A DNA stretch of 14,349 bases from JBNJEM01 sp051745935 (GCA_051745935.1 JBNJEM010000125.1:1-14349), one strand, 5' to 3'; counted from the stretch's first letter, positions 7,601 to 13,603 are shown. Notes: a model not told the origin generated them from the letters alone. Numbers and translations are program-made.

Positions 7601-10416
7601 ACAAAAGTCGCATAGGTGGGGCCGGAGGGCCCCCGGGCACTAATACCGATCACCGTGTCTTCCCCTTCGGAAAGCGACACGCAGGTTCGCTGAGGTTGGA
7701 CCGCTTCGGAAAATGGAAGCTGGGGATCCGGGCTACTGGCTACGGGCCCGCCAGGATATCGCCCATGCGCGATCGCCAGGATTCCCTTGAGAATTCCCGC
7801 GATGGCATGAGCCGCGCCAAAATAGCCGAACTGGCGAATCAATGTATTCACCTGGACAGGACGGTGTCGCGGTTCGACGGCCAGCGCGTGCTGGATCTCC
7901 TGCAATTCCCTGCGGGCTTCGTCTTTTCCCAAGGCCGTGGTTTCCACGAATTGGACGTCGGCGGGGCCGATGGCGGTCGCGGCCAGGGCCTGCTCGATGG
8001 CGGATTGCTCCTCGGCTCCTTGCCGGGGCGCGTGAGGTCCGCTGCCCATGCCGGACAAGACCGCCAATATCTGGTCTCCATCGCGACGAGCATCGGATAG
8101 CCGCTTTAACAAGAGGACGGCACACCCTTCCGCCGGTAGAAAACCGTCCCCCCCGGCATCGAAGGGATGTTCCCCCTTCTCGTCGCCCAGACGGCCCGAT
8201 CGGCTCAGCGATTCAAACGCGAACGAATCCATGTTCCGCTGGCCCGTGGCGCAAATCATCATGTCGCACTCACCGGTACGCAACACATCCATGCTGGCTC
8301 CCAGCGGGGCTAGGCCGGATCCGTCTCCGGCATCCATTGCCAGGGCTCCCCCTTTCAAGTCAAAGGTCTTGGTAATGCGCGACGCGAGCGTGCTGCTGGT
8401 AAAACTTCCCGTCTCGTCAAGCAGCGCCGGCATTTTGTTGAGCAGCACGTCTTCGTATTCCGCCACGGCCTTGTCGATTTGGGAGCTCTGCAACCCCCGT
8501 GCGGAGAGGTACCGCCGCAGCGATCTGCCGAACTCGGGAAGCCGCAGGCCGACCTGAAGCTGGTTCGGGAAATCGCCGCCGAAGATCGTCCCGACGATGA
8601 CGCCGACGCGCCGGTGATCGAATTCCTTTTTCAGATAACCGGCCTGTTCCAACGCTTGTTCGGTCGCATCAAGCAGCATGAACTGAAGCGGATTGGCGTT
8701 CGCCACCTGCTTGGGCGGCACGCGGTGTCGCCGCCAGTCATACTTGTAATCGGTGAGAAACCCACCCCGGCCGTGGAGTGGGCGGTACGGATCCCTGCCG
8801 CTCGGGTCGACCCAGCGAGTGGCGTCCCAGCGATCCTCGGGAGCCTGAGTCTTCACGTCGCGACCGCTTTCGAGCAATTGCCAGTATTCGTCGACATTTC
8901 GCGCCCCGGGAAGCATGGTTCCCATGCCAACAATGGCGATCGGTTCGCCTGGTTCGCTCGACGGCGCGGTGGCCGGGCCCCCGCTCGAACGCTCGGCCAC
9001 CCGCGGGGTATACTCCTCCAGGAGCACATGCACGTTCAGGCCGCCGATGCCGAAAGAATTGACCGCCGCCCGACGCGGCGTCCCGTCCCCGGGCGACTCC
9101 CACCGCTCCGTCCGCAACGGCAAGTAAAAGGGCATCTCGTCCCAGGCCACCGTGCTGTTGGGTTGCGTGAGATTCGCCACCGGTGGAATCGTTTCCTTTT
9201 CCATTGCCAAAGCCGCTTTCACCAGCCCGGCCACCCCCGCCGTCTCCAGCGTATGGCCGATGTTGGCCTTGACACTTCCCAGTGGAACCTTGGTATTCGC
9301 GGCACGGTCCGAAAACGCTTCGGCCAGCGCGGCCAACTCCGTGGCATCCCCCACCTGGGTCGAAGTGGCGTGCGCTTCCACGTACTGCACGTGCTCCGGC
9401 TTAATGCCCTCGGGATAGGCCCGCTCCATGGCGATCACCTGACCTTCCTTGCGTGGCGCCCAAAGGCTCTTGCCACGGCCGTCGGCCGCTACGCCAATCC
9501 CCCGGACAAGACAGCGAATGCGATCCCCGTCGGCGAGTGCGCGAGGCAGCGTTTTCATGACCAGGGCGATGTACCCTTCGGCGGTGACCAGACCCGAGGC
9601 CTTCTCGTCAAACGGGCAAGACTTGCCATCTGAAATCGATTGGGCCGCGGAGAACAGCACCAGTGAATCGCTCTTGCAGCAGGAGGCGCCGCCGGTAACC
9701 ACCATATCCGCTTCCCCGAGTTGCAGCGCGCGAGCGCCAAGGGCAAGGGCCTGCAACGAGGAGGCACAGGCCGCATCCACGACGATACATGGCCCATCCA
9801 AGTGAAAGGCGGAAGCGATCGTCCGCGCCAAGTTGTTGGGCGAGCCGTCGAAATCAGGACTCGAAACCCGATGGTCGCACCGCTCGCGCACTTCCTGAAT
9901 AATCTCGGCCGCGATCCGATCGATTTCCTCGCGGGACAGCCCCTCCAACGCCGCGACCTCGCGCAACAAAGACGCCGATTGCTCGATGTAACTCGAGTAG
10001 ACAATGTCGCCCGCCTTCGTCGTGCCGCCCGTGTGGCCAAAATAAGTCCCGGATCGCAACGAGGGCATCGCGTGGGGATCATAGCCGGCATCCCGCAAAG
10101 CGTCGTGGGCCACCTCGCAGGCAATCAAGTGGGCCGGATCATAATTCTTCAATTTCTCGGGGTCCAGCCGACACTTGTCGTTGTCGAAAGGCACACGCGG
10201 TACCAACCCGCCCACCGCCGAGTACGATTTGCCGCGCACGCCGCGCCGAGGATCGTAATACAAGTCGCGGTCGAATACGTCGTCGGGCAGGCTGCCGGTC
10301 GCGTCCCCCCCCGAAACGACCAAGCGCCAGAATTCGTCTAGATTCCGCGCGCCCGGCAGGCGGCAAGCCATCCCGACGATCGCCACGGCAACGTTGTCTC
10401 GCCCGGCATCGTGCAT
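1681..10416 (-). CDS. Giant iterative PKS / PfaA-HglE-like lipid synthase: KS-CLF-AT-ACP-ACP-pseudoC45-KR-DH
   Basis: A 2911-residue multidomain synthase. KS (about 9-470) has C217, H349 (HATST) and H388. A second KS fold (about 491-930) has all three replaced (D698, T827, Y865), like a chain-length factor. AT (about 1052-1355) has GHSFGE with S1147 and H1251, suggesting malonyl transfer. After an Ala/Pro/Ser/Thr linker come two ACPs (about 1521-1597 and 1657-1733) with S1556 and S1692. A C45-like domain (about 1800-2055) lacks its nucleophile. The KR (structural half about 2095-2290, catalytic half 2297-2560) has an NADPH loop SGGGRGVT, K2449, S2473 and Y2486, with S2490 where Asn is usual. 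A double-hotdog DH (about 2635-2911) has H2658 and D2829. There is no ER or thioesterase; the neighbours plausibly supply enoyl reduction and release. The start is an ATG with AAGGAAG nine bases upstream. The architecture resembles PfaA and HglE synthases; the product is unknown. Confidence 0.93.
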   Translation of the reverse strand: MHDAGRDNVAVAIVGMACRLPGARNLDEFWRLVVSGGDATGSLPDDVFDRDLYYDPRRGVRGKSYSAVGGLVPRVPFDNDKCRLDPEKLKNYDPAHLIACEVAHDALRDAGYDPHAMPSLRSGTYFGHTGGTTKAGDIVYSSYIEQSASLLREVAALEGLSREEIDRIAAEIIQEVRERCDHRVSSPDFDGSPNNLARTIASAFHLDGPCIVVDAACASSLQALALGARALQLGEADMVVTGGASCCKSDSLVLFSAAQSISDGKSCPFDEKASGLVTAEGYIALVMKTLPRALADGDRIRCLVRGIGVAADGRGKSLWAPRKEGQVIAMERAYPEGIKPEHVQYVEAHATSTQVGDATELAALAEAFSDRAANTKVPLGSVKANIGHTLETAGVAGLVKAALAMEKETIPPVANLTQPNSTVAWDEMPFYLPLRTERWESPGDGTPRRAAVNSFGIGGLNVHVLLEEYTPRVAERSSGGPATAPSSEPGEPIAIVGMGTMLPGARNVDEYWQLLESGRDVKTQAPEDRWDATRWVDPSGRDPYRPLHGRGGFLTDYKYDWRRHRVPPKQVANANPLQFMLLDATEQALEQAGYLKKEFDHRRVGVIVGTIFGGDFPNQLQVGLRLPEFGRSLRRYLSARGLQSSQIDKAVAEYEDVLLNKMPALLDETGSFTSSTLASRITKTFDLKGGALAMDAGDGSGLAPLGASMDVLRTGECDMMICATGQRNMDSFAFESLSRSGRLGDEKGEHPFDAGGDGFLPAEGCAVLLLKRLSDARRDGDQILAVLSGMGSGPHAPRQGAEEQSAIEQALAATAIGPADVQFVETTALGKDEARRELQEIQHALAVEPRHRPVQVNTLIRQFGYFGAAHAIAGILKGILAIAHGRYPGGPVASSPDPQLPFSEAVQPQRTCVSLSEGEDTVIGISARGPSGPTYATFVEPVSRAVARRARRTVPAEKPTATPVASHHIIRIGARDWQTLYNQLQNGSVDQLYDPHYRFSGSDRSRLAIVCRDQADFTEKLAEAIARLPRPNVLAREQLAAHGIYFGAPSPVAGGVGFLFPGQGSQYAGMLGSLIDELPAADVARRRADAAMKALNYSDFRTIAGPNATDLGSDIWKTQVSMLLGNCILEETLRQLGLAPTVVAGHSFGEYAALVCAGVWSLTDAIRATRHRYESIEGSAAGSGRMAATNAPLEEVQSILATVGGDVFVANRNAPDQTVISGHQAPVQEAIARLKKRGHTAMLIKVPCPFHTPLMASTADALAERLQDVSLRDPRVPVISTATATKMLSAEEVRQSLKNQLVEPVKYGEILEEVLAMRPALVVEVGPRQTLTQLNKKNHPQDDVLFLASDVLRRPGAMTLLGVLAQAECLGCQEIEARRKQGAAKRAEDQAGRLLVFDATERRTTKMRARAKSGASSTPAGGVSRPTGGSAASPGGNGSQRRPQPVDATAERSARQHGTGTASKTNAATPQPSPQASVRSEAPQPQMATASKPVGASEAQPNRVSQLASAPSRESTPASRQDLQRILVGFVIDQTGYPEEIIELDADLEADLGIDSIKKAQLFGEVGERFQIAPREDLSLDDFPTLNHVLDFLVQELGGVDGGAAVGETEAVGAKAPEKTVADEASAHANPASAAPGTEESTGGDAPAAVAGGPGREELRDILVGFVIDQTGYPEEIIELDADLEADLGIDSIKKAQLFGEVGERFQIAPREDLSLDDFPTLNHVLDFLVQELGAAENDSARAVETVEDEPQSVETVGDERQAGGVDDRVEAASVADSTSTLDSAAEAASRDASVVRLESVQVRVLTGTPRELGRCHGSTLQETIRRELYSMVDVNGPRISGDAASKWPEPWREELTALAQAVEVNRAAVTNWNQQADPLSALPTSFATTSVQPLPPSQRGATVLMQVRKPNSGLEYLTFGRPGKLFAPFGINGARVAVSCEPLDETVSAEDVIGVACWMHQELGESRAIADAAPRLRQLSLQGRWSIGMHVPGSGASRFWLCESGRVRSEETGATPEQNHVHSMLEKDSDTIVLVDRRTGLTEQVMLDDWLRPVTARATVEPEAEPDALADALADASMKRHVLRMTAVERPRPATPVYRAGAHVAVLGDSEVAEPLCSQLGALGCRVIHVGDQDLATAFESSRAGDLPGHVILASESSTEHPALEAFQAARHFESLFHACRRWIAALEQADAMAGASLVGVTRMGGDFGFHSSVAGFTGGGITGLLKGIRREYPAIRVKAIDFDDGALPETVAAEVTGEVNSESTELEIGFRSGQRYLVQAVATPGPSEREELSRGGVWVVSGGGRGVTFAVVRELARRHDLKLHLLGRAPVPEGGAWRGKSEQDLRELKQQTAIQARREGRNPGDAWRQIEKEMELDRNLASVREEGLQVTYHCCDVGDRTQLAAVLQRIRQREGTIDGILHGAGVEAAARFTRKKDPLVRATIASKCDGLSNLIALTREDPLKWFLGFGSTSGRFGGLGQADYSLASDLMAKMMDRLAYERPECRAVGFHWPAWDEVGMAVRPESRMALEHGGISFMPVAEGVAHVIAEISGPRREREILILDKPDVLDTDGTMTRDAEPCEPGVFQTEQAGDVSPTRASGRAAPAAVTGGAGKSEEIDVSRVPLIDSIRSGDEPGSYEALVTLDPRHDPFLVHHRFRDQPFLPAVISMELFAEAACLTRPGARFQSIRALRIDEGWSLPATGKAQEARVLLRPTAEGVRCELRGARCDSNGKVLDGNRLFVSGVVELGSEPARIEPIDPGQPVLAWTPFVYPDQAQIVHGPPLQAFKKLDFMHGGGRAILSCGPTGELFGDRPGDAVQVASALLDGCLVACGAYSYFMVNQKIEMPKGMESYRQARLPRPEEICTLRFFLGETMSEGHVYDFTLMGDQGDAIFQVEGYQSFQLGNMI
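4187..4217 (-). repeat. 12-bp tandem repeat in the linker before the KR domain
   Basis: About 2.6 copies of a 12-bp unit encode the ADALADALAD run (about residues 2067-2076), in the acidic-then-helical linker between the C45-like domain and the KR. The repeat stays in frame, so it changes only linker length. It probably arose by replication slippage. Confidence 0.8.
4252..5019 (-). other. Pseudo-C45 (acyl-CoA:6-APA acyltransferase-like) domain inside the synthase
   Basis: This part of the synthase covers about residues 1800-2055. GTPRELGRCHGS (1808-1819) matches the N-terminal G-x-x-x-E-x-G-x-x-H-G signature of the C45 / penicillin acyltransferase family. EELTALAQAVEV (1854-1865), a TSFA segment (1885-1888) and a late LVDRRTG (2035-2041) follow in family order. 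C45 enzymes are made as precursors that self-cleave before a Cys in a G-C-T-S type motif. Here that motif reads LPTSFA, so Pro 1884 stands where the nucleophile should be, and the downstream RN-x-D region is also missing. I infer a domain that no longer cleaves amides and may act as a scaffold or acyl-binding element. The fold assignment rests on motif order, not on an alignment. Confidence 0.65.
5131..5190 (-). repeat. 30-bp tandem repeat in the linker after the second ACP
   Basis: Two nearly identical 30-bp units, about 5131-5160 and 5161-5190, encode the VETVEDEPQS / VETVGDERQA pair (about residues 1744-1763). The linker is acidic and low in complexity. The unit length is a multiple of three, so the frame is kept. 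Confidence 0.7.
5214..5841 (-). repeat. Duplicated ACP coding segment (two 220-bp copies, 408-bp period)
   Basis: Positions 5214-5433 and 5622-5841 are direct repeats encoding the two ACP domains, each with a DLGIDSIKKA phosphopantetheine site. By eye they differ at seven nucleotides, and every difference is silent, so the two ACPs are identical over roughly 73 residues. The linker between them is not repeated. This fits an in-frame duplication held identical by selection or gene conversion. Tandem ACPs are usual in PfaA-type synthases, where copy number raises product yield rather than changing product structure. Confidence 0.92.
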
Positions 10417-10600
10417 TGCGTCATACTTCCTTATAATACTTGTGGTTTATGACGGTTGCGGTTCCCAAGGAATGTCAATCATGCCCGACCGAACAGGCCC
10501 GAACGGCGTTGACGATGTTTCTCCGGGGATCGCATATTGATCTCCGCATACTGATCTCCGGGACGGAAGAACGAAGCGCCCGCCCCTGCCCACTTTACTG
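10417..10600 (-). promoter_or_regulatory. Intergenic leader of the synthase gene
   Basis: This 184-bp gap between the reductase stop and the synthase ATG is the largest gap in the operon. On the minus strand a strong ribosome binding site, AAGGAAG, lies at 10426-10432, nine bases before the ATG. Farther up, TTGACA sits at 10473-10478, immediately followed by the 11-bp palindrome TTCCTTGGGAA (10462-10472). No convincing -10 box lies at standard spacing, although an AT-rich TATTATAA occurs at 10432-10439. A 14-bp tandem repeat occupies 10532-10559, and an imperfect inverted repeat (CCGGAGATC against GATCCCCGG) surrounds it. The synthase may therefore have its own regulated promoter as well as read-through from the reductase gene. 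Confidence 0.4.
10532..10559. repeat. 14-bp tandem direct repeat between reductase and synthase genes
   Basis: Two adjacent 14-bp units (10532-10545 and 10546-10559) of the form GCATAYTGATCTCC differ at one base. They lie about 120-145 bp upstream of the synthase ATG. Direct repeats of this size upstream of a gene can be regulator half-sites, but nothing here identifies a regulator. Confidence 0.7.
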
Positions 10601-12193
10601 CTAGCCCACTTGACGGTTTGTGCTGGAGGCGGAAAGAGACGCCTGGCGCGGCTCGTCTTTCACGTTGCCGTCTCCCCTCAACGCCTGGATGAATCGTCGC
10701 AGTTGATCGGCCGCTGCTTGATCTCCGTGGAGCACGAGACGTCCCTGGCCCAAAGCGTCGTCGACCGACAATTGTCCTCCAACGAGCAACCTGAACGTGT
10801 CAGCCGTTGTCCGAGCCTTTCCTCGCACCTCCTCGATGCCCTTGGCGCAACAAACCGGACCGGCCCCGTTCGCGGAAACAGTCCAATCTCCGCCGCCCGG
10901 GCCTGATATGGCCAGCCCGAAACTTGCGTGCTCTTCCGTTAACCGACCACTGCCGGCGGCACGACCCGACGGTTCGCCATAGCGCCGCAGCAACTGGGAA
11001 GGTAAAAACGCTGGAGATCTATAAAGCGGTGGTGGAAAACCAAAGTTGCTCTCCAAAGCGTACTGAGCCAGCAACTCCAACATGCCATCCGTTACTTCCG
11101 GACACGGCTTGGTCGGAAGTAACCGGCGAGTATTGGAACAGTCAAAATCGGGATCGTCGCGCCAATAGCTGCGATAGACGGAGAATTGCTCCACGTATTT
11201 CGCGCGGAATGACTCCAGTTCCGACGATTCAACGAACGGCGAGGACGCCGGCGACGGCGGCGGCTTGCCGTGCCGACTCTCCGCCTCGACGCTCCCGTTG
11301 CCCGAGTCTTCCCGAGCTTCCCGATATCGACGCACCGCCTCTTCGAAGACGCGTCGCAGCCTGCCAACGGTAACCGGATGCTCCGAGACCAGCGCGTACG
11401 TTTGGTTCCGAGGTTCTTCCTCATGCGCGATACTCAGCAACGCATTGCTAACCCAATCGACTGGAACAAAATTCTTGCGTTCCTCACCGTTGAGTCCCAG
11501 CAACTCCAGGTAGTCCACCTCCAGCATGGCGTCCAGTCCGACCATTGACATCAAGGCCTGGGCAACACGAAGAGGGGTGTAAAAACCATGGAATGTGGAC
11601 GTATACCCCGTCCGCGAATCCCCCACGATGATCGAAGGGCGAAATATCGTGTACCCTTGAAGGAAGCCGTCCGAGCGAATCAACTGCTCCGCTTGCACCT
11701 TCGACCGCTCGTAGTCGTTGCAAAATTCCTGGCCCACGTCCAGTTCCGACTCGAAGACACGTCCGCTTCGTCGCCCGCACACGTATGCCGTCGAAACGTG
11801 CTCCATTAGCCGGATGTTAGCGTCCCGGCACAGATCCAGGATGTTTCTCACGCTCTGGACATTGCTGGCCCAAGGCTCACCGTCCTTCTCGTAAAAAACC
11901 AAACTCGCGGCCGAGTGTAAAAGGCGGTCGACGTGCCGACCAACCCACTGGCGATCACCCGCTTCCAACCCAAGCAGCGGCTCGCGAATGTCTCCCTGCA
12001 ATACAACCGGCCGAGGCAGATTTCTCTTCCATTGCTCTTCCCAGTACGCCAACAATCCGTCCACCCGCTGCTCCACGCTCTGATGGCGCGTCGGACGCAC
12101 CAACACGGCGACCGGCTGGTCACGCAACAGCAAGTCACGCACCAAATACCTGCCCAAAAGCCCCGTCGCGCCAGTAACCAGTCGATAAACCAT
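10601..12193 (-). CDS. Thioester reductase-like SDR fused to an SCP2-like domain
   Basis: A 530-residue protein. The N-terminal Rossmann domain has TGATGLLG (7-14), a catalytic ST (134-135) and YERSK (161-165), the extended-SDR layout of thioester reductases and fatty acyl reductases (NAD-binding-4 type). FRPSIIVGDSRTG (184-196) and NFVPVDWV (241-248) are also typical. After a variable linker rich in Pro and Ser, the C-terminal residues (about 420-505) end in a segment like the SCP2 sterol-carrier fold: LLVGGQLSVDDALGQGRLVLHGD (469-491) in part. I infer that it releases the ACP-bound chain as an aldehyde or alcohol, with the SCP2 part holding the lipid. It is the first gene of the operon. An open frame continues to a GTG at 12262, but the ATG at 12193 is preferred: AAGAGG lies seven bases upstream and the Rossmann strand begins there. 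Alternatives include an epimerase-like SDR with another substrate. Confidence 0.78.
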   Translation of the reverse strand: MVYRLVTGATGLLGRYLVRDLLLRDQPVAVLVRPTRHQSVEQRVDGLLAYWEEQWKRNLPRPVVLQGDIREPLLGLEAGDRQWVGRHVDRLLHSAASLVFYEKDGEPWASNVQSVRNILDLCRDANIRLMEHVSTAYVCGRRSGRVFESELDVGQEFCNDYERSKVQAEQLIRSDGFLQGYTIFRPSIIVGDSRTGYTSTFHGFYTPLRVAQALMSMVGLDAMLEVDYLELLGLNGEERKNFVPVDWVSNALLSIAHEEEPRNQTYALVSEHPVTVGRLRRVFEEAVRRYREAREDSGNGSVEAESRHGKPPPSPASSPFVESSELESFRAKYVEQFSVYRSYWRDDPDFDCSNTRRLLPTKPCPEVTDGMLELLAQYALESNFGFPPPLYRSPAFLPSQLLRRYGEPSGRAAGSGRLTEEHASFGLAISGPGGGDWTVSANGAGPVCCAKGIEEVRGKARTTADTFRLLVGGQLSVDDALGQGRLVLHGDQAAADQLRRFIQALRGDGNVKDEPRQASLSASSTNRQVG

Positions 12194-12200
12194 TGCGTTT

Positions 12201-12206
12201 CCTCTT
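12201..12206 (-). promoter_or_regulatory. Ribosome binding site that sets the reductase start
   Basis: AAGAGG on the minus strand lies seven bases before the ATG at 12193. The alternative GTG at 12262 has no comparable site at normal spacing, so this site decides the start. One caveat is that a 12-codon micro-frame ends in a TGA overlapping that GTG (GTGA), which could allow coupled initiation there. Confidence 0.6.
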
Positions 12207-12262
12207 GCCGTATCCGCAGTCGCCGGCGCCAGTCCTAGACAGGTTTCGGCCTCGTTGTTCAC

Positions 12263-12543
12263 GCCCGCATCGGTTGGACTACCTCTTCGACGCGCATCGC
12301 AAAGCTGCTGGCATTTCCTCGAACTGATGATTCAGATGATTCACGCAGATTCGCTCTCCTTAAGAAGCGGACAGAAAACCTGTAAAACGTCACCGAAAAC
12401 CCTTGTAATGTGAACGATTTAGCAACGATTGCCGGAGTTTTCTGTCCGCCTCTAAACTCCACGGACGACTTTCACCGCCGCAACGACACCTGATTCCCGG
12501 TCCAAAAACTCCTTGAATGGCGTGAAATCCCAACGGCCTTCTA
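12263..12543 (-). promoter_or_regulatory. Upstream region of the operon, likely promoter and operators
   Basis: This stretch precedes the first operon gene and holds no recognised gene. On the minus strand there are two similar A/T-rich direct repeats, TTACAAGGGTTTTC and TTACAGGTTTTC, whose starts are about 23 bp apart (about 12374-12413), or two helical turns. Nearer the gene is a perfect 9-bp tandem repeat (12326-12334 and 12335-12343). A good ribosome binding site, AAGGAG at 12356-12361, precedes a possible 21-codon leader frame (12279-12344, GTG start). No clear -35/-10 pair is visible. I read this as the operon's control region from its position and repeats alone. Confidence 0.35.
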
Positions 12544-12642
12544 TTTCAGGCGGTTGGATTTTCCCGGGTGGAAAGCTGCCCGACGCAAGCCGTCCTCCCG
12601 TTGGTCGGACTCGCGCCGGCGAAAGTCATCCGCGACCGGTAT
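12544..12642. repeat. ~100-bp repeat, copy 1
   Basis: This 99-bp segment begins TTTCAGGCGGTTGGATT and ends GCGACCGGTAT. It recurs at 13084-13183 and 13184-13282. It differs from copy 2 at five positions with no indels (constant 540-bp offset) and is the most diverged copy. It is not a recognised insertion sequence end. It contains short self-complementary parts (CCGAC/GTCGG, CGCG/CGCG), and no frame is conserved in a way that suggests protein. Confidence 0.9.
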
Positions 12643-12842
12643 ATATATGGCTTTTTGCCCCCCCACATCACCAAGATCGACACCGTCCAACCGGTGATGG
12701 ATACGTGCCTTACCCCTTTTCCTGCCGACGGCACAACAACACCGAAACGGCTATTCTCCCTCGACCCTGATAGCCCCTCTTTGAAAGTCAAGTTGAAGCG
12801 TCCGGCTTGCACCAGCCCATTAAACATCTGAGTGCTAGCATA

Positions 12843-12894
12843 TTCAAGGGGGGACGCCACCTATTTTCTCAGAATTCTTGAAACCCCCGTTGAA
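12843..12894. repeat. Hairpin with G5/C5 stem
   Basis: TTCAA-GGGGG (12843-12852) pairs with CCCCC-G-TTGAA (12884-12894) with a single bulged G. The loop of about 30 nt contains the perfect palindrome AGAATTCT. It may be a small mobile palindrome or an RNA element; no gene boundary explains it. Confidence 0.55.
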
Positions 12895-12969
12895 ATGGTC
12901 TTTTCGCCAGAGGGAATCCCCGCGGCGCCGCCGTGCCCGAAATGCCGCGCCGGGCGTCCGGGCGGCTGG

Positions 12970-13017
12970 CGCGATAAGAACTTCGATGAGTGGTGGAGGA
13001 TTTCTTATCGCGTTTTT
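12970..13017 (+). terminator. Terminator-like stem-loop with T5 tail
   Basis: CGCGATAAGAA (12970-12980) is perfectly complementary to TTCTTATCGCG (13002-13012), giving an 11-bp stem, a 21-nt loop and then TTTTT (13013-13017) in the plus direction. The shape is that of an intrinsic terminator, although the loop is long. No convincing plus-strand gene lies upstream, so it may belong to a small RNA or a decayed gene. Confidence 0.5.
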
Positions 13018-13083
13018 GCTTCTTGAGCCTGGGATTCGCGCGGGCCGTTGGCCTCAACCAAGAAGGGCTTTACAGAGAATGTA

Positions 13084-13183
13084 TTTCAGGCGGTTGGATT
13101 GTTCCGGGTGGAAAGCTGCCCGACGCAAGCCGTCCTCCCGTTGGTCGGACTCGCGGCGGAGAAAGTCATGCGCGACCGGTATC
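13084..13183. repeat. ~100-bp repeat, copy 2
   Basis: First unit of a tandem pair with a 100-bp period. By eye it differs from copy 3 at one base in the body (13106 G against 13206 A), plus the junction base. The near identity suggests a recent duplication, whereas copy 1, 540 bp away, has five differences. No spacer separates copies 2 and 3. Confidence 0.92.
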
Positions 13184-13282
13184 TTTCAGGCGGTTGGATT
13201 GTTCCAGGTGGAAAGCTGCCCGACGCAAGCCGTCCTCCCGTTGGTCGGACTCGCGGCGGAGAAAGTCATGCGCGACCGGTAT
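13184..13282. repeat. ~100-bp repeat, copy 3
   Basis: Second unit of the tandem pair, directly abutting copy 2 and ending in the same GCGACCGGTAT. The sequence diverges immediately after 13282, which sets the unit boundary. Confidence 0.92.
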
Positions 13283-13603
13283 AAAAGAGCATCGGATTGC
13301 CAATTCGTAACTTTTTAGCGAACTGAAGTAAGGCTCTTCCAGGCCATGCGGGTTGGAAAACGGCCCCGTGGAGCGCGCGGGCCGCCGTCCGCCGTCCTGA
13401 TCCTTGCCGGTCCAACGCGTGGCCGAGCGGACTCTGGCCTTGCGGTTTGGCGGGGTACGTCATAAGGGATTTGTGGTCACGAAGCTAGGATTCTACTTCA
13501 GACGGCTAAAGTGTTACGCCAATTCGAGATTTGACATCTGCCGTTTGCGGTAGCGAGCCTCGCTGTGTGCGCAAGCCCCCTGCCATCAGGTCACAGGGCG
13601 GGC
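13283..13603. other. Unassigned spacer
   Basis: No gene, tRNA or rRNA is recognisable. The one structure seen is a small hairpin AGCGA-GCC-TCGCT at 13552-13564. A 65-residue minus frame (13266-13463) overlaps the end of repeat copy 3 and resembles no family I know. Confidence 0.5.

Larger units (their letters stand above)
12643..13083. other. Unassigned spacer between repeat copies
   Basis: No gene is recognisable. Short frames exist on both strands (plus 12832-13026, 64 residues; minus 12546-12860, 104 residues), but neither resembles a known family, and the latter runs into repeat copy 1. The stretch contains two hairpins, at 12843-12894 and 12970-13012, listed separately. Confidence 0.5.

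Noticed and set aside
6400..8100. 566-residue plus-strand open frame (and other long plus-strand frames at 2773-4167 and 8479-9633)
   Set aside because: They lie antisense to well-supported synthase domains, have no recognisable motifs and are rich in Arg/Pro/Gly, as expected for GC-rich antisense frames.
1681..10416. Classical PfaA or HglE assignment with a gene symbol
   Set aside because: The domain order (KS-CLF-AT-ACP2-C45-KR-DH) matches neither exactly, so a symbol would mislead.
12194..12262. 23-residue GTG-initiated extension of the thioester reductase
   Set aside because: The ATG at 12193 has a well-spaced AAGAGG and the Rossmann fold starts there; the extension resembles nothing. 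It is not fully excluded because a micro-frame stop overlaps the GTG.
12546..12860. 104-residue minus-strand frame as a hypothetical gene
   Set aside because: Its C-terminal third is read through repeat copy 1, there is no ribosome binding site, and no family is recognised.
13084..13282. Tandem repeats as a CRISPR array
   Set aside because: The units are 100 bp, abut directly with no spacers, and there are only two in tandem; no cas gene is present.
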